Shown in pieces: positions 1 through 9,824 of a stretch of 64,000 nucleotides of DNA. The notes beneath the pieces were generated by a model, which was not told where the DNA came from, made no database searches, and worked only from the letters and a program-made list of their open reading frames with translations. How positions within the stretch are numbered: the first letter of the stretch is position 1; the number at the start of each line of letters is the position of its first letter. Origin of the DNA: Angomonas deanei (Eukaryota; Euglenozoa; Kinetoplastea; Trypanosomatida; Trypanosomatidae); NCBI GenBank assembly GCA_903995115.1, contig LR877152.1, positions 310,001 through 374,000 of the forward strand. The letters are read 5' to 3'. The translations under genes were made by a program, and so were the position numbers.

Positions 1-212
1 TCGGAGGGGACGAGGTTCATGTGGCTGTAGTGTGGTACCTGACTGCTCTCTCTTCCCTCCAGGCACTCTGGTGCACAGCGGCGGGAGGGATACGGGCGGG
101 GGGAGGCCTCTCGCTCTACACTGGAGGGAACCTCCGGGGCGTCGTCCGGCACGGCGTCCTCTTGTTGTCTAAATCTATTTAGTACACCGTTCCGTATAAA
201 ACACTCGCTCAT
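1..212 (-). CDS. 5' end of an unknown protein gene, cut by the left window edge
   Basis: An ATG at 212..210 opens a minus-strand frame that stays open for 70 codons to the window edge. It begins MSECFIRNGVLNRFRQQEDA and continues Pro/Ser/Arg-rich. Base composition changes at about position 170, from GC-rich coding-like DNA on the left to AT-rich spacer on the right, as at other gene starts here. The sense strand upstream of the ATG has a T-rich stretch followed by AG (about 222-236), which suits a trans-splice acceptor. No domain can be recognised in 70 residues. The rest of the gene lies outside the window. The start is an inference from composition and frame, not homology. Confidence 0.55.
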   Translation of the reverse strand, partial: MSECFIRNGVLNRFRQQEDAVPDDAPEVPSSVEREASPRPYPSRRCAPECLEGRESSQVPHYSHMNLVPS

Positions 213-1194
213 TGGGGTGGCAATAATCTTTAGAAAAAATATGAGGGAAAAGAGAGACCACAACGTGCCAAGAAAAAATAACAACAACAAACAGAGTCAT
301 TGCGAATACCATCATGACGAGGAAACACAACAAAATAGAGAAATAATGTGGGGAAAAAAAAAATACAAAAACAGTGGTAATCAGAAGTATATATATTATT
401 TTTTTCAAAAACAAAGTATAGAGAATTTCGGAAAAAAAAGAAAAACTTTGCTCAACACTCAAAAAAGAAAAAGGGTGGATCATCAGAAACAACACAAAAA
501 ACAAAAAAAAAAATCACGTATGTGTTAGTATAGTATAATTAAGGAGCAAAAACGTTTTGTTTTTACGTTTCATTTTATTCATTTACAGAGGTTTTATTAT
601 TACTATTATTTTTGCCGAAGTTCATATTCAGCATATGGGCGAGAACAGAACACTTCTCGCAAAAATAAAAAAGTAAGGAAAACAAAATGATGCACCGGTT
701 TCACACATAGTTTTTCATATTTCCATCACCGTTATTATTATTTCCCCCTTTTCTTTGTATTATCGTAATTTTCAATCTAGTGTCGCAAGTTAATTGAACA
801 ATAAAAAAGCAATAATCATAAAAAAAAAAAAAAAGACACAATAAAATTTAAAAAAGAGGGCCGTCAGGTACAATTCACTTTTGTGTGTCCATCGTCTGAC
901 CACTTGGGACGCCCGTTTGTAGTCAAGTATAGTTTTATTAGAAAAAAAAAAAAAATAAATAAATAACAAAAAAAAAAAAAAATGAAAGGGTAAAAAATTA
1001 TGAGGGAACAATAAAATAGGAACATAATTCTTTTTTTGATTTTTATACTTCTGGCTAAAAAAAAAGTTCTATTCGGACGCTTTTTTTTTTTTTTACTTTT
1101 ACGTTTATTATTAAATGGGCTTTCCAAAGCAAAAGTGGAAAGGACAAATTAAAAAAAAAAAAAAAAATTGTCATTCATCATGAAGCGCAAAAAC
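213..1194. other. AT-rich intergenic region with A/T tracts
   Basis: About 980 bases without a supportable gene. The stretch is AT-rich with several A10-A17 runs on the plus strand (for example near 819, 942, 970, 1090 and 1151), which read as oligo(dT) in the sense of the flanking minus-strand genes. It should hold the 3' UTR and polyadenylation region of the RING/ZZ gene and the splice-acceptor region of the gene at the left edge. The open frames here are low-complexity Phe/Lys/Asn translations of homopolymers and are not credible genes. Confidence 0.6.
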
Positions 1195-2799
1195 CTAATT
1201 CTCAAACGATTTTCTTACTTCGTGCGGCTTGATGGAGATACATCGACCTGCCGCTACGCTGGTGATGTTCTCGTAACTAAAACTTCTCGATATGGCGCTC
1301 CCCACAAAAACGCGTACCGACTTTTCACTCGCCTCCTCCTCCGTCAGCATCACCCGTACCTTGAACACATTTTTCTCTAGTGCGTGGTGGAGAGAGGTAT
1401 CGGGAAGCGGCTCTGCGGCGCGGCAGATGGGGCAGACACTCTCTTGACGAGAGACGGTCCGCAGGAATCCCACAATGCACTCTACATGAAACGGATGGCC
1501 GCACTTGGTGGTGATGACAGGGATGCAACCCTTCAACGACTCTAGGCAGACCATGCACTTGTCCTCGCTGCTGTACGTACCGAGGACGGCGGTCGTCTGG
1601 CACCGCTCCGCCCAGTCGGACGGTGGCTGGAATGTTTTGAGAATATCCACCTTCTCCTTCAAGAGCTCTTTTGCCTTGGGGAGCACGTAGGCGATGGGCC
1701 GTGAGCCAATAGGGGCAATCCCTACCTCAATATCAATGAAGGAGGTGCTGACCCGCTTGCAACGGGTCATGGGCGGCTCTGGGGAGGTGCAGGAGCTGTT
1801 CTGGCTCGACTTACGGCTGGGGCCACAGGAGGGTGGGGAAACAGAGGCGTGCGAGGGGGCGTCATCAAACTCTTCTTTGGCGGCCGTGACGATGGCCTCT
1901 CCGTTGAGGTAAGAGGCTTCCTTGACTGCCACCCCGGCCGCGACCCCCAGGGCAAAAGGGTCGTGCGGCTTCATCCAGCACTGCTTGAGGTGCTGTTCCT
2001 GCCGAAGGTAAAAGTACACGGCACAGGCGGTACACATGTCGTAGCCGTGGGAGTAGTGCTGGGCTATTCGGGCGTTGCTGCGGACGACGCCGTTGGTGTC
2101 CGCCTCCTCTTCGTACAGCATTGCTTCATAGGCGACGCGAATACCTCGCAAGCCGCAGCTATCGCAGGCGTACCCCGAACTGACGAACGGACAGTCAGGG
2201 ATGGGAAGGGGGTTCAGCAGCTTCATGTGCAGGAGGCCGTTGGTGTGGGCGAAACTAAGTTTTTCAGGGAGACGGTTCAGGACGCGTGTTACCATTTCCA
2301 CCGGAAAGGCGGGCGCGACGGCGGTAATGTGGGAGTCCCGCTCAATCTCTGGCGGTTGGTCCAGAGGCACGGGAGTAGTAATATTGATTGTGTCCTTTGC
2401 CCGTAGATCTGCCAAGTCCTTCGACCTCTGCTCCTCCTGTGCCGCGGAGCACCGCAGGTACTCCTTCAACAGCGGCTGCGACTGGCTGTGGTAGACCAAT
2501 ACGGAGTACACCACCTTGTCACTGTAGTCTAGCATCTTTTCCATGTCGGCAGTCCCAAAGGACAGCATCGCGGAGGTGAAAAAGTCGCAGTAGGTGAGCC
2601 ACGTCTCTTGACTAAACTTTCCTTCCTGCAACTTGATGTGGACACGGGCGGCACAGTACTTGAGGAAGTTCATGTACAGTGGACGCGGTATTTCCTCCTT
2701 CTTGGCACGGGCCGTTTTGACCTTCTCCATGTATTCCTCGAACAACTTCAACGCGTCGTCCGGTTTTATATCGCGGACTAATTTATCTAAACCGCTCAT
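1195..2799 (-). CDS. ZZ-like and RING-H2 zinc-finger protein, putative E3 ubiquitin ligase
   Basis: A 534-residue protein. Near residues 203-270 a cysteine-rich block contains CDSCGLRGIRV and later YDMCTAC, which resembles a ZZ zinc finger interrupted by an insertion. Near residues 415-460 there is a full RING-H2 pattern: CMVC, then CGHPFHVEC, then VCPIC, giving the eight zinc ligands C3H2C3. RING domains of this class normally recruit a ubiquitin-loaded E2, so an E3 ligase role is inferred; the substrate is unknown. The N-terminal 150 residues are helical, and a serine-rich linker lies between the two zinc modules. The ATG at 2799 follows an AT-rich spacer. I do not recognise a named orthologue. 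Confidence 0.75.
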   Translation of the reverse strand: MSGLDKLVRDIKPDDALKLFEEYMEKVKTARAKKEEIPRPLYMNFLKYCAARVHIKLQEGKFSQETWLTYCDFFTSAMLSFGTADMEKMLDYSDKVVYSVLVYHSQSQPLLKEYLRCSAAQEEQRSKDLADLRAKDTINITTPVPLDQPPEIERDSHITAVAPAFPVEMVTRVLNRLPEKLSFAHTNGLLHMKLLNPLPIPDCPFVSSGYACDSCGLRGIRVAYEAMLYEEEADTNGVVRSNARIAQHYSHGYDMCTACAVYFYLRQEQHLKQCWMKPHDPFALGVAAGVAVKEASYLNGEAIVTAAKEEFDDAPSHASVSPPSCGPSRKSSQNSSCTSPEPPMTRCKRVSTSFIDIEVGIAPIGSRPIAYVLPKAKELLKEKVDILKTFQPPSDWAERCQTTAVLGTYSSEDKCMVCLESLKGCIPVITTKCGHPFHVECIVGFLRTVSRQESVCPICRAAEPLPDTSLHHALEKNVFKVRVMLTEEEASEKSVRVFVGSAISRSFSYENITSVAAGRCISIKPHEVRKSFEN

Positions 2800-3079
2800 T
2801 TTCTTTATATATATGGTGATAATAATATATTAAAGAAATTTGTTAGTATATAAAAAATGAAACTAAACTAAAGGAAATTAATATTCTTCACTCCCACTAA
2901 TACTGAAAAAAAAAAAAAAAAATGTGTATAAAAAAGAAGAAATAACAAAACACCTAAAACTAGAGCAGAAAAAATAATGAGGGAGGGGAAATCATAGGAA
3001 AATCGTTCGCATATCGTATTCTATTAGTAATAGTCAAAATAGTGCAACGACAATGGTTAAAGTAATAATTGTGACCGTG

Positions 3080-4804
3080 TCAGCCATCGTAGTCAAACGG
3101 CGGTGGTTTGGGTGGGCCAGGTCGGCGTGGCAGACACTTCAGCTTCTGCTCCGTCAACGAGCGAGTAGGGTGGTTGGCGGCGTAGAAATGAAACTGCTGC
3201 TCTCTTGCCGCATTCTGCACCTGTCGATTGGAGGTGACCACCAACGCATGTAAAACGTCCGCCATCCCAAAGACAATCTTATTCCTCAAACTGACCTTTG
3301 ACGTGACTTTCAGTGTCTGGGCGTGGGTGAGCAGGGTATGCTCCGCTTGCGTGGAAACAGAAGAAGGTGGTTTGCGCAGGAAATCCGTGTTCACAATGGC
3401 AATATTACGCAATAGACGGGCGGCGCGTCGCACCTCGAAAGGGCCGGCGAGGGTCTCAATCATCCACTTGAACTCGTGATAGGTGATATCCGCAATAATC
3501 CAGTTGGGCACCTCCCCGACGGATTCCTCCTTTTTCGTACGCGTCTCGTCCACCTCTACTACTGCCTCCGACTCAAAGAAGGTAATGTCACCGTTGGGAT
3601 ACACCTCCCATTCCTTTTGAAGTGTATCTAGCCAGCTCAAGTCGGGTTCAATCAATGAGACTGGGGCGTACGCTAATCGATTCCTTCGCTCTGCCTCACT
3701 CATGGACTCGTCGTGCAGTCCGCGCTCCAAGTCTAGCAACCATTCCCCCATCGCCTCCTTTTTCATGAAAGTGGTAAACTGCCGAATGTGTTGATCAATG
3801 TGTTCTTCCACAGCGTGGTCGGTCCGTTCAAACTGCATCTGGGCCGTCAGTACTTTGAACGCCCTTAATCGCTCGTAAAATAGCGCAACGGTGCTTTCCT
3901 CGCAGAAACACGTCTGTGAGCAGAGCGCGACGAGGACGGTGGTGTCAAAACAGACGAACTTGGGGGTGGCCCGTAACATGGGGAGTGGGGGTACCGTCTT
4001 CCCATCCGCCGTCAGACGCGCCACCGTCACGTCGACGGACTCGATCAGTCCTTTCAGTCGTGCCGGTGGCTCGCTTGTGAAGAGCAACGTCAGCTCCGGA
4101 TGACGCTGAAACGCTAGTTTGGTCTGCTTCGCGCTTCTCGCGATGGCCTGTACAAGTTGCACAAAGGAGGACCGCTCCCCATCCCGCAGCTCCTGGTCCA
4201 GGCTGCGACTGGAGGAGGTGCGTATCTTTATCCAGCGGTGACCGCCACCGCTCACCACATCCACCTCCAGGGATGGAGTCTTGCGGGAGGCATCCGTGCT
4301 GGCCGGGACAATGACACACACACCCGTCACGTCCTCCTCCCTCTCCGCACAGTGCAAAATATAGCCGAGGTGGGTCAGGCTGCTACACCGGATGAGTAAT
4401 ACCGCCTTCGATACAATGCCGTTCACCACCGACTCCGGTTCATTCGTACTTTCCGCCGTTTCCAGTTCATTCAGGTACCGCTCCGAGTTATCGCTCTCTC
4501 TCTGGATTTTACTCTTCAACTTCCCAATGCCACTTATTTTACATTTTCGGTCATTCTTTTCGTCTAACTCACTGTTTCGTTCGCTTAACTCTCGCACCCG
4601 CTGTAGCATGTCCGAACAGAGTTCAATACGTTTCTCCAACTTTTCCTGAATCACGGTGGGATCAAGGGCTGCGTCGTCGTCGTCGGAGGTCTCCGTCTCT
4701 TCTCCGGCATGATCGTACACGTCCCCCACGTCGTTTGCCGCCTCGTCGAACCAATCGTCGTCGTCGGTAGAGGGGAGGGGAGCAGCCGAATATAGCGAGT
4801 TCAT
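3080..4804 (-). CDS. DUF1308 / C7orf25-like protein
   Basis: A 574-residue protein. It has an acidic N-terminus (DDDDWFDEAANDVG), a coiled segment at about residues 55-110, and then a domain resembling the conserved eukaryotic C7orf25 (UPF0415, DUF1308) family. Supporting motifs are FVCFDTTVLVALCS, NWIIADITYHEFKWMIETL and, near the C-terminus, FGMADVLHALVVTSNRQVQN followed by an HPTRSLTEQK segment. The family is distantly PIN-like, but its biochemical role is unsettled, so I assign no reaction. Length suits the family with an extended N-terminus. The spacer upstream holds an 18-base A tract (about 4925-4943), a likely pyrimidine tract for trans-splicing. Confidence 0.65.
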   Translation of the reverse strand: MNSLYSAAPLPSTDDDDWFDEAANDVGDVYDHAGEETETSDDDDAALDPTVIQEKLEKRIELCSDMLQRVRELSERNSELDEKNDRKCKISGIGKLKSKIQRESDNSERYLNELETAESTNEPESVVNGIVSKAVLLIRCSSLTHLGYILHCAEREEDVTGVCVIVPASTDASRKTPSLEVDVVSGGGHRWIKIRTSSSRSLDQELRDGERSSFVQLVQAIARSAKQTKLAFQRHPELTLLFTSEPPARLKGLIESVDVTVARLTADGKTVPPLPMLRATPKFVCFDTTVLVALCSQTCFCEESTVALFYERLRAFKVLTAQMQFERTDHAVEEHIDQHIRQFTTFMKKEAMGEWLLDLERGLHDESMSEAERRNRLAYAPVSLIEPDLSWLDTLQKEWEVYPNGDITFFESEAVVEVDETRTKKEESVGEVPNWIIADITYHEFKWMIETLAGPFEVRRAARLLRNIAIVNTDFLRKPPSSVSTQAEHTLLTHAQTLKVTSKVSLRNKIVFGMADVLHALVVTSNRQVQNAAREQQFHFYAANHPTRSLTEQKLKCLPRRPGPPKPPPFDYDG

Positions 4805-4984
4805 TCAATACAGTATGGGTACTTGTATAAGAAAAAAAGGAGTGAAACCCAATAACGGTGTATCGTTGGTTCATTAAAGTACCAATAAAACAGAAAAAAA
4901 GATTGTGTCATTCACCTCAGGGGCCAAAAAAAAAAAAAAAAAAATGTGATAGATAACAATATTATGAATTCAGCTGATGTTCCA

Positions 4985-5362
4985 TTAATCCTGCGACTGG
5001 ACGTCGTACCGCCACCAATTCAGCCGTTTCTCTATCGGCCACTCCCGCAGTTGTTCGTACTCCCTCTGTGAAACATCCGCAAACCGGTGATGGGTGTAAT
5101 CACTATCGTTGACGCACCGACCCCACAAACCAACCCGAGCGCTGGGCACCTGATCAAAGTTAATCACCACCGTCGTGATACCGCACTTGGTGCACAGTCG
5201 GTACCGACGATCCCGTGCGACGTCTTTCTTGATGTGTTTTTGATTTTCTAATCGAAATACATCCTTCATGCGTTTATTGGCGACCGTTGTCGTTCGGTTT
5301 AGCGACCCAAATTTGGTGAAGGAATAGAGCGAACCGGGCCCGAACACATTCGCGCGAGACAT
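4985..5362 (-). CDS. Small basic conserved-type protein of unknown function
   Basis: A 125-residue protein, rich in Arg and Lys and ending in a Trp/Tyr-rich segment (EKRLNWWRYDVQSQD). It contains a single CxxC (LCTKCG) near the middle, too little for a zinc finger. Codon composition resembles its neighbours, and the ATG at 5362 follows a spacer with an A14-type tract, so the gene looks real. The size and charge would suit a mitochondrial ribosomal or ribosome-associated protein, but this is a guess and no family signature is visible. Confidence 0.6.
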   Translation of the reverse strand: MSRANVFGPGSLYSFTKFGSLNRTTTVANKRMKDVFRLENQKHIKKDVARDRRYRLCTKCGITTVVINFDQVPSARVGLWGRCVNDSDYTHHRFADVSQREYEQLREWPIEKRLNWWRYDVQSQD

Positions 5363-5568
5363 GAGGAAACTAGAAAGCTATTTAGGGGAGGCGATAGAGG
5401 CTGTTTCACATTCCAATAAGAATATTAAAGCAACAAAAAAAAAAAAAAACGACAGTAAAACATGGTGAGATTAGTTGACATCATTTTAGCAATATTTAAT
5501 TTAAACGAGTGAAAACGATTAGGATGGTTATTTTTTCATCTTTTTTATAGATGAAAGTAGACGGATAT

Positions 5569-6081
5569 TTATAGCGGATGTTTCGGCTTTCTCTTCGATT
5601 CCTTCTTCATCTTTTCCCTCTCCGCCTTGCGTGCCTCCTTCTTGGCCACTATCTCCTTTGTCTTGCGATTCAGCTTCACGTTCGTCTTCACGCGGCGGGT
5701 CACCACCTCCTGGAACTCGGGGTTCTCCTCTATCCACTCATCGGCAAACGACCGGTAGCGCTTCCGCTTGTTCTTGCCGGTTCCCGCAAAGTAACCGAAC
5801 TCGACAAAATCCGTCTCTGTGGAGGTTTTCTTGGGGGCCTGATGTTTTGCGTTCGGGTCAATAAAGTTGCGGTACTGCAACAACTCTAATTCTCGTTTTT
5901 GCTCCGGTGTCATTTTCACCTTCTTCATCCCATACCACTGCGACAGGGTCTCCTTCTTGTCCTTCCGCTCCTTGCGGATGTCGTCCTTCTTGTCTGCGTA
6001 TCCTTTTACGGCGTTCCGTGAGCCGTAAAACTCAGGTGAGGTGGTGACCGCCTTGGCCATCATGTGGTCCACTGATGACAT
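5569..6081 (-). CDS. FCF2: Fcf2-family pre-rRNA processing protein
   Basis: A 170-residue, strongly basic protein. The central part matches the Fcf2/DNTTIP2 domain: WYGMKKVKMTPEQKRELELL, then a YRNFIDPNAKH segment, then FGYFAGTGKNKRKRYRSFAD and EWIEENPEF. The family signature is a W-x-M..T.E.K.DL..L..R...DP.. block followed by a basic segment and a helix around the 'ADEW' position. Fcf2 proteins act in the nucleolus with the SSU processome during early cleavage of pre-rRNA. A Lys-rich C-terminal tail suits nucleolar localisation. The start at 6081 gives a compact protein of the expected size; a second Met at residue 7 is a possible alternative. UTP13, another SSU processome factor, lies 10 kb upstream in the same unit. 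Confidence 0.8.
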   Translation of the reverse strand: MSSVDHMMAKAVTTSPEFYGSRNAVKGYADKKDDIRKERKDKKETLSQWYGMKKVKMTPEQKRELELLQYRNFIDPNAKHQAPKKTSTETDFVEFGYFAGTGKNKRKRYRSFADEWIEENPEFQEVVTRRVKTNVKLNRKTKEIVAKKEARKAEREKMKKESKRKPKHPL

Positions 6082-6298
6082 GTAGAACTAAGGAAATAAT
6101 AATAACTATTACTAATACTAGGTATGCAGAAAAGAGAGAAAGATATTAGGATCAGTAACTGCCTATCACACCGTCCACTAAATAATGTCGGACAGACTTC
6201 TACTCTTTCTCTCTCTTTTTTATTCCTTTTGTCGCAAAGCATCGTATAATAACTAATTGTAAAAAAAAAGAAAAGAAGAAGCATTCCGTGCGTCACCC

Positions 6299-8195
6299 CT
6301 ATTCATGTCGAGCAACCTTCAACTTCAGGTTGTCATTCTCCTTCTCCAAGGTCAGATTCTTCTCTAACGTCTCCTGCAAAAGGGTCTGAAGAAACTTCAA
6401 GTTCGACTGCGGGCTGCCCTCCTGTCCTGGCGGAAGAATCGTGTTCTTGACGCTAATAATGTGGTTCAGCATGTTGGATTGTATCTTGAGCTCCTCCTGC
6501 TGGTTGGCACACCGGTGTTGCAAGTCCTCAATGTGACCGCTCATCGACCACTTCTCCTCCTGCATAATACTCAGACGCTGGAGGAGTGCCTCGTTCTCGA
6601 GCTGCACCGCCTCGGTGACCGACATATTCTCGGGGTCGTATCGTGACTCAATTTCGTTGAGCATGATGGACTGAGACGGTGAGAGGAGATCGGCCCCCAC
6701 AGACAGTGGGGTAGGCTCGGGGGAGCTCCGGCCGGAAAACCCAAACTTCCCCGGCGTGGACATGGACTCTGCCAGAAACGATTGTCGGCTAGCCGCCCGC
6801 TCTCGTTGGAGTTGATTCAATACGCGCTTCTTCTCTTGTAGCTCTTCTTGACACGAGGCGAGGGCCTGCTTGAGCTCTCGGTTGTGGACGAGCAGTTGCT
6901 TCATCTCCGCCTTCTTGTGCGCCTCCAAGCTCTCCAGTCGTTTCTCATAGGTGGTTTTCAGCTCCTCTAGCATTTTCCCTCGCTCCGCAGAAAGAAGCGG
7001 TGGGGCGGGGCTCTCCGTCGGGGCGGTCATCTCGTCCGCCGTCACTTCTGGTGCCACGTCGGGTTCGGGCTCTGGTGAGACGGTGCTCGATGGCTTTCCA
7101 CTGGGTTTGCTTTCCTGTACAGGTGGCCCCGCCCGTGGTGTCGCAAACGCTTTCACCTGGTAGGCGAGCAATTCTTTCTGCAACTTCTTCACCGCCACTT
7201 CGTACACTTTAATCGTTTTGGAATGCCGTTGGATCTGTTCCTCATCGGCACAATGGCGCGCCTCTGCCTCATCTCTGCGCTCTCGCAATGCATTCCGCAG
7301 CTTTACACATTCCCTCTCCAGCAGTTTGCATCGCTCCACTTCTTCAATCTCAGACGCCTCTCTTGCCAAGTTCAGTTCCTTCTCGTTCACCTCGCGCTGG
7401 TAGCCTTTGAGCGTATCCTTCAGTTCCGCATTCTCCTGATTCAAGGTTTTGTTCACCTCCTCCAGCTTGATTCGCTTTTGATTCTCCTTCTTATAGTGTC
7501 CTCTGTATTTCTCGTTTTGCGCTTTTAAGGCTTCCACCTCTTTTTGTAACACCTCCAGTTCCTCTGACGGTGGTGGGGTCTCTTTTTGATTTGCTGGGGG
7601 CGCCTCGTTCATTCCAGAAGTGAACAATCGCTGCAGCTGTCCCTCCAGAGCGGTGTTCTTCTCGTTGACGAAGGCCAGTTCTTTTTGCATCTTTTTAATT
7701 TTCTCCTCCAGCTGACTCTTTTCGTAGAGCAGTTGCTCTTCTGTCAGAGCGGAGGGTGGAGGATTTGCACTACCCGCCTCCCGTGCCTTGTCTAATGACT
7801 GCTTCGTGCTCTCCAACTCTGCTTTCAAATCGGCGATAATGGTTTGACTAGCGCTCTTTACGACTTGCGCACTTGGAGACGTGTCCACGACAGCCGCCGC
7901 CACTACTGTTTTTTGCTCTCCCGTAGGCGTAATACTTCGCTCCTTTGGGGACACCCCACTTTGCAACACTTTACCTCGAATAACTGTTTCTTCCCCTTTC
8001 TTTTCTTTAGCGGGAGGTGGCGGTTTCCCTTGCCGCGTGTTTTTCTAATTGTTGACGGAGTTCATTGTGCCGCTTGTACATCTCTTCGTAGGCGCCGATG
8101 AGCTCTCGCACCGTGGGCGGTAAGGCGACAATACTACTAGTATACGCAAAGCTCGGCGCATCGGGGGGCTTTTCTGTGATAGGTTCCCCGGACAT
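6299..8195 (-). CDS. Coiled-coil protein, reading frame interrupted by one base
   Basis: Two overlapping frames together appear to encode one protein of about 630 residues. The first starts at ATG 8195 (MSGEPITEKPPDAPSFAY), enters a coiled coil (EEMYKRHNELRQQLEK) and stops at 8007. The second is open from about 8044 down to 6299. Its first ATG-like start in translation tables is only a GTG at 7969, and no pyrimidine tract separates the two frames. The switch requires removal of one base, most simply in the five-base T run at 8040-8044. The second part is nearly all long coiled coil with Pro/Ser-rich breaks, and lacks a C-terminal GRIP or other module I can name. A cytoskeletal or basal-body role is possible but only an inference. 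Confidence 0.65.
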
Positions 8196-8467
8196 TTCTC
8201 CTCTTGTAGTCTGGAAAGTTAAGGGTGAAAACTAAAATGAAAATGTTTTTTGATTACGCAAAAAAGTAAAAAAAGAGGTATTGACTGTACTTATGTTTTT
8301 CAACTATACATTAAATATTACTTTATTGAGAAGGGAGAGTAGGAAACAAAAATAGATCTAATGCAAAGATAGAGACGATCCCAACATGCAAAAAGACGAC
8401 GACGTCACTATCAAACGGACCAGTACATCAAAAATGAGAGAAACAAAAATAGAATTAGCTGCGTGTA

Positions 8468-9058
8468 TTAAAGGGTTTGCCGTTCCAGCAAGATGCTCTC
8501 CGCTTCGCACTTCTTCTCCCACTTTCGCAAATTGTTGATGAGTTGGTCGAGGTCGGCCAGGAGGACATCTCTCCCAGAGACAGAGTGAACGTGCACACAA
8601 TTATTTTCCTGATCGAGGGCGCCTTTCAGCAGATCCGCCGATATGGCCTTCATCAGTGTTTGCTCCACTTCTTTCCGCGAGGAGCACCCCAACGCCGGTT
8701 GCAGGTCGTTATAGTACACCCGTGACTTCCCTCGTGCCACCGTAGCACAGTAACTAAGAAAAGAGAGGACCTGCATTTTGGCGTGGAGAACGGCCTTGTT
8801 GTACCGACTGTCTTCTAGTGTTAACGCATTGTAGTCATTTAGGTTGCCGTAACTCAACACATTCAGCAGAAGAAGCGGGAGAGGGACAACACCGCCCTCG
8901 TCCGTGAAATGTTGAATTACCTTTTTGTGATTGCGAATCGCCGCATAGAAGTACACATCCTCGTCGTTCACCGCTTCGGTGACTATTTTTAGAACGGCTT
9001 CCTTGTCCTTAACACTCTCCGTATCCAGGCGTTCGTAGTATTCAAATCCACTAGACAT
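8468..9058 (-). CDS. CSN7: COP9 signalosome subunit 7 (CSN7)
   Basis: A 196-residue PCI-domain protein. The family pattern is visible in order: the helical part ending LLLNVLSYGNLNDYNA, the winged-helix part KMQVLSFLSYCATVARGKSR, the segment VEQTLMKAISADLLKGALDQ with the characteristic 'G.LDQ', then the GRDVL turn and the C-terminal helix LINNLRKWEKKCEAESILLE that matches the CSN7 'L..W...CE..L..IE' pattern. CSN7 is a scaffold subunit of the COP9 signalosome, which removes Nedd8 from cullin-RING ligases. At 196 residues it is a little shorter than animal CSN7, because the N-terminal repeats are reduced. eIF3m is the main alternative PCI family, but the GRD and C-terminal helix favour CSN7. 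Confidence 0.75.
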   Translation of the reverse strand: MSSGFEYYERLDTESVKDKEAVLKIVTEAVNDEDVYFYAAIRNHKKVIQHFTDEGGVVPLPLLLLNVLSYGNLNDYNALTLEDSRYNKAVLHAKMQVLSFLSYCATVARGKSRVYYNDLQPALGCSSRKEVEQTLMKAISADLLKGALDQENNCVHVHSVSGRDVLLADLDQLINNLRKWEKKCEAESILLERQTL

Positions 9059-9356
9059 GGAATAAGGATAATAACAATAGTACTATCACGATTAGGGGGA
9101 AAAATCAATGAGAGTGATGTTATCTGTAAAAATCTCCTTTAAATGAAAAGAAAGAAAAGAGGACAAATAGAAACGCTTTTGGGGGGAAATTCTAACACAG
9201 TATAGCACACACCGCTACCCATGAGAAAGAGTTCTAGTTTTTATTGCAGCCGAGGAGTGACGCTGACAGCCTCCTCCAAAAATAGATAATAATGACAACA
9301 CAAAAAATTAAGTGGAACAGCGAAAATGAGATGTAAAGAAACCAGAGAGAGGGAGA

Positions 9357-9644
9357 TCACTTCTTCCCGCCGTTGGAGTGGTCCGTTACTCTACTTTTCT
9401 CTGGTTTGGCGTCCACCTTGGTCGGACCCTTACTGGCATCGTCCTGCGGCGCGGCGCTACCGAACAGACTATTGAAATCATTGGACAGCTCTCTCGCCGC
9501 CGCGCCTGCCCACAAACCAAGTTTCTCTCCCGTCACTTCACGCTCCATGCGGGCCGCTTTTTGGGCTGCACGCTGCACGAGCGTCGAGTTCGACAGCTCC
9601 TTCTCCACCGCATTGAAGAAGACGCGCTTAAAAAAGTTTGACAT
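9357..9644 (-). CDS. Small unknown protein with splice acceptor directly before the ATG
   Basis: The frame is open further upstream, but that extension translates an oligo(dT) tract (a run of Phe). The credible start is the ATG at 9644, directly after T16-GTTACAG on the sense strand, giving 95 residues beginning MSNFFKRVFFNAVEKELSNS. The protein is a short amphipathic helical N-terminus followed by a polar, Lys/Asp-rich tail. A hydrophobic-basic start could be a mitochondrial targeting segment. No family is recognised. If splicing uses the AG next to the ATG, the mRNA leader would consist only of the spliced leader. Confidence 0.6.
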   Translation of the reverse strand: MSNFFKRVFFNAVEKELSNSTLVQRAAQKAARMEREVTGEKLGLWAGAAARELSNDFNSLFGSAAPQDDASKGPTKVDAKPEKSRVTDHSNGGKK

Positions 9645-9668
9645 CTGTAACAAAAAAAAAAAAAAAAA
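9645..9668 (-). promoter_or_regulatory. Trans-splice acceptor with pure T16 tract
   Basis: Read in the sense direction this is about sixteen T, then GTTACAG, immediately followed by the ATG of the next gene. A long pyrimidine tract plus AG is the standard kinetoplastid spliced-leader acceptor. There is no other AG between the tract and the ATG. Confidence 0.65.
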
Positions 9669-9824
9669 TGTGAACTTGTGGAGAAAAAGTGAGGGGGGAT
9701 GGTATAGACACAACATACACGATATAAGGAAAGAAAACAAGGATACTTCCTCTCCTCGAAAACATATTCTCCTCTTTCTTTTTTTTAATTAGTTAAGTAG
9801 TACGAACACTGTATCAAAACTGGT

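Noticed and set aside
1849-2406. Plus-strand open frames of 60-250 codons lying opposite minus-strand genes across the window
   Set aside because: They mirror GC-rich minus-strand genes, have no recognisable domains and would break the one-strand gene cluster. They are antisense shadows.
4985-5362. Naming the 125-residue basic protein as a specific mitoribosomal protein
   Set aside because: Only size, charge and one CxxC support it; no family pattern could be matched.
9357-9644. Mitochondrial Tim/MICOS-type identity for the 95-residue protein
   Set aside because: No twin CxxxC or transmembrane helix; only a short amphipathic start.
9357-9740. Longer 127-residue version of the small protein at 9.4 kb
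   Set aside because: The extension is a translated oligo(dT) tract just before a good AG and ATG.
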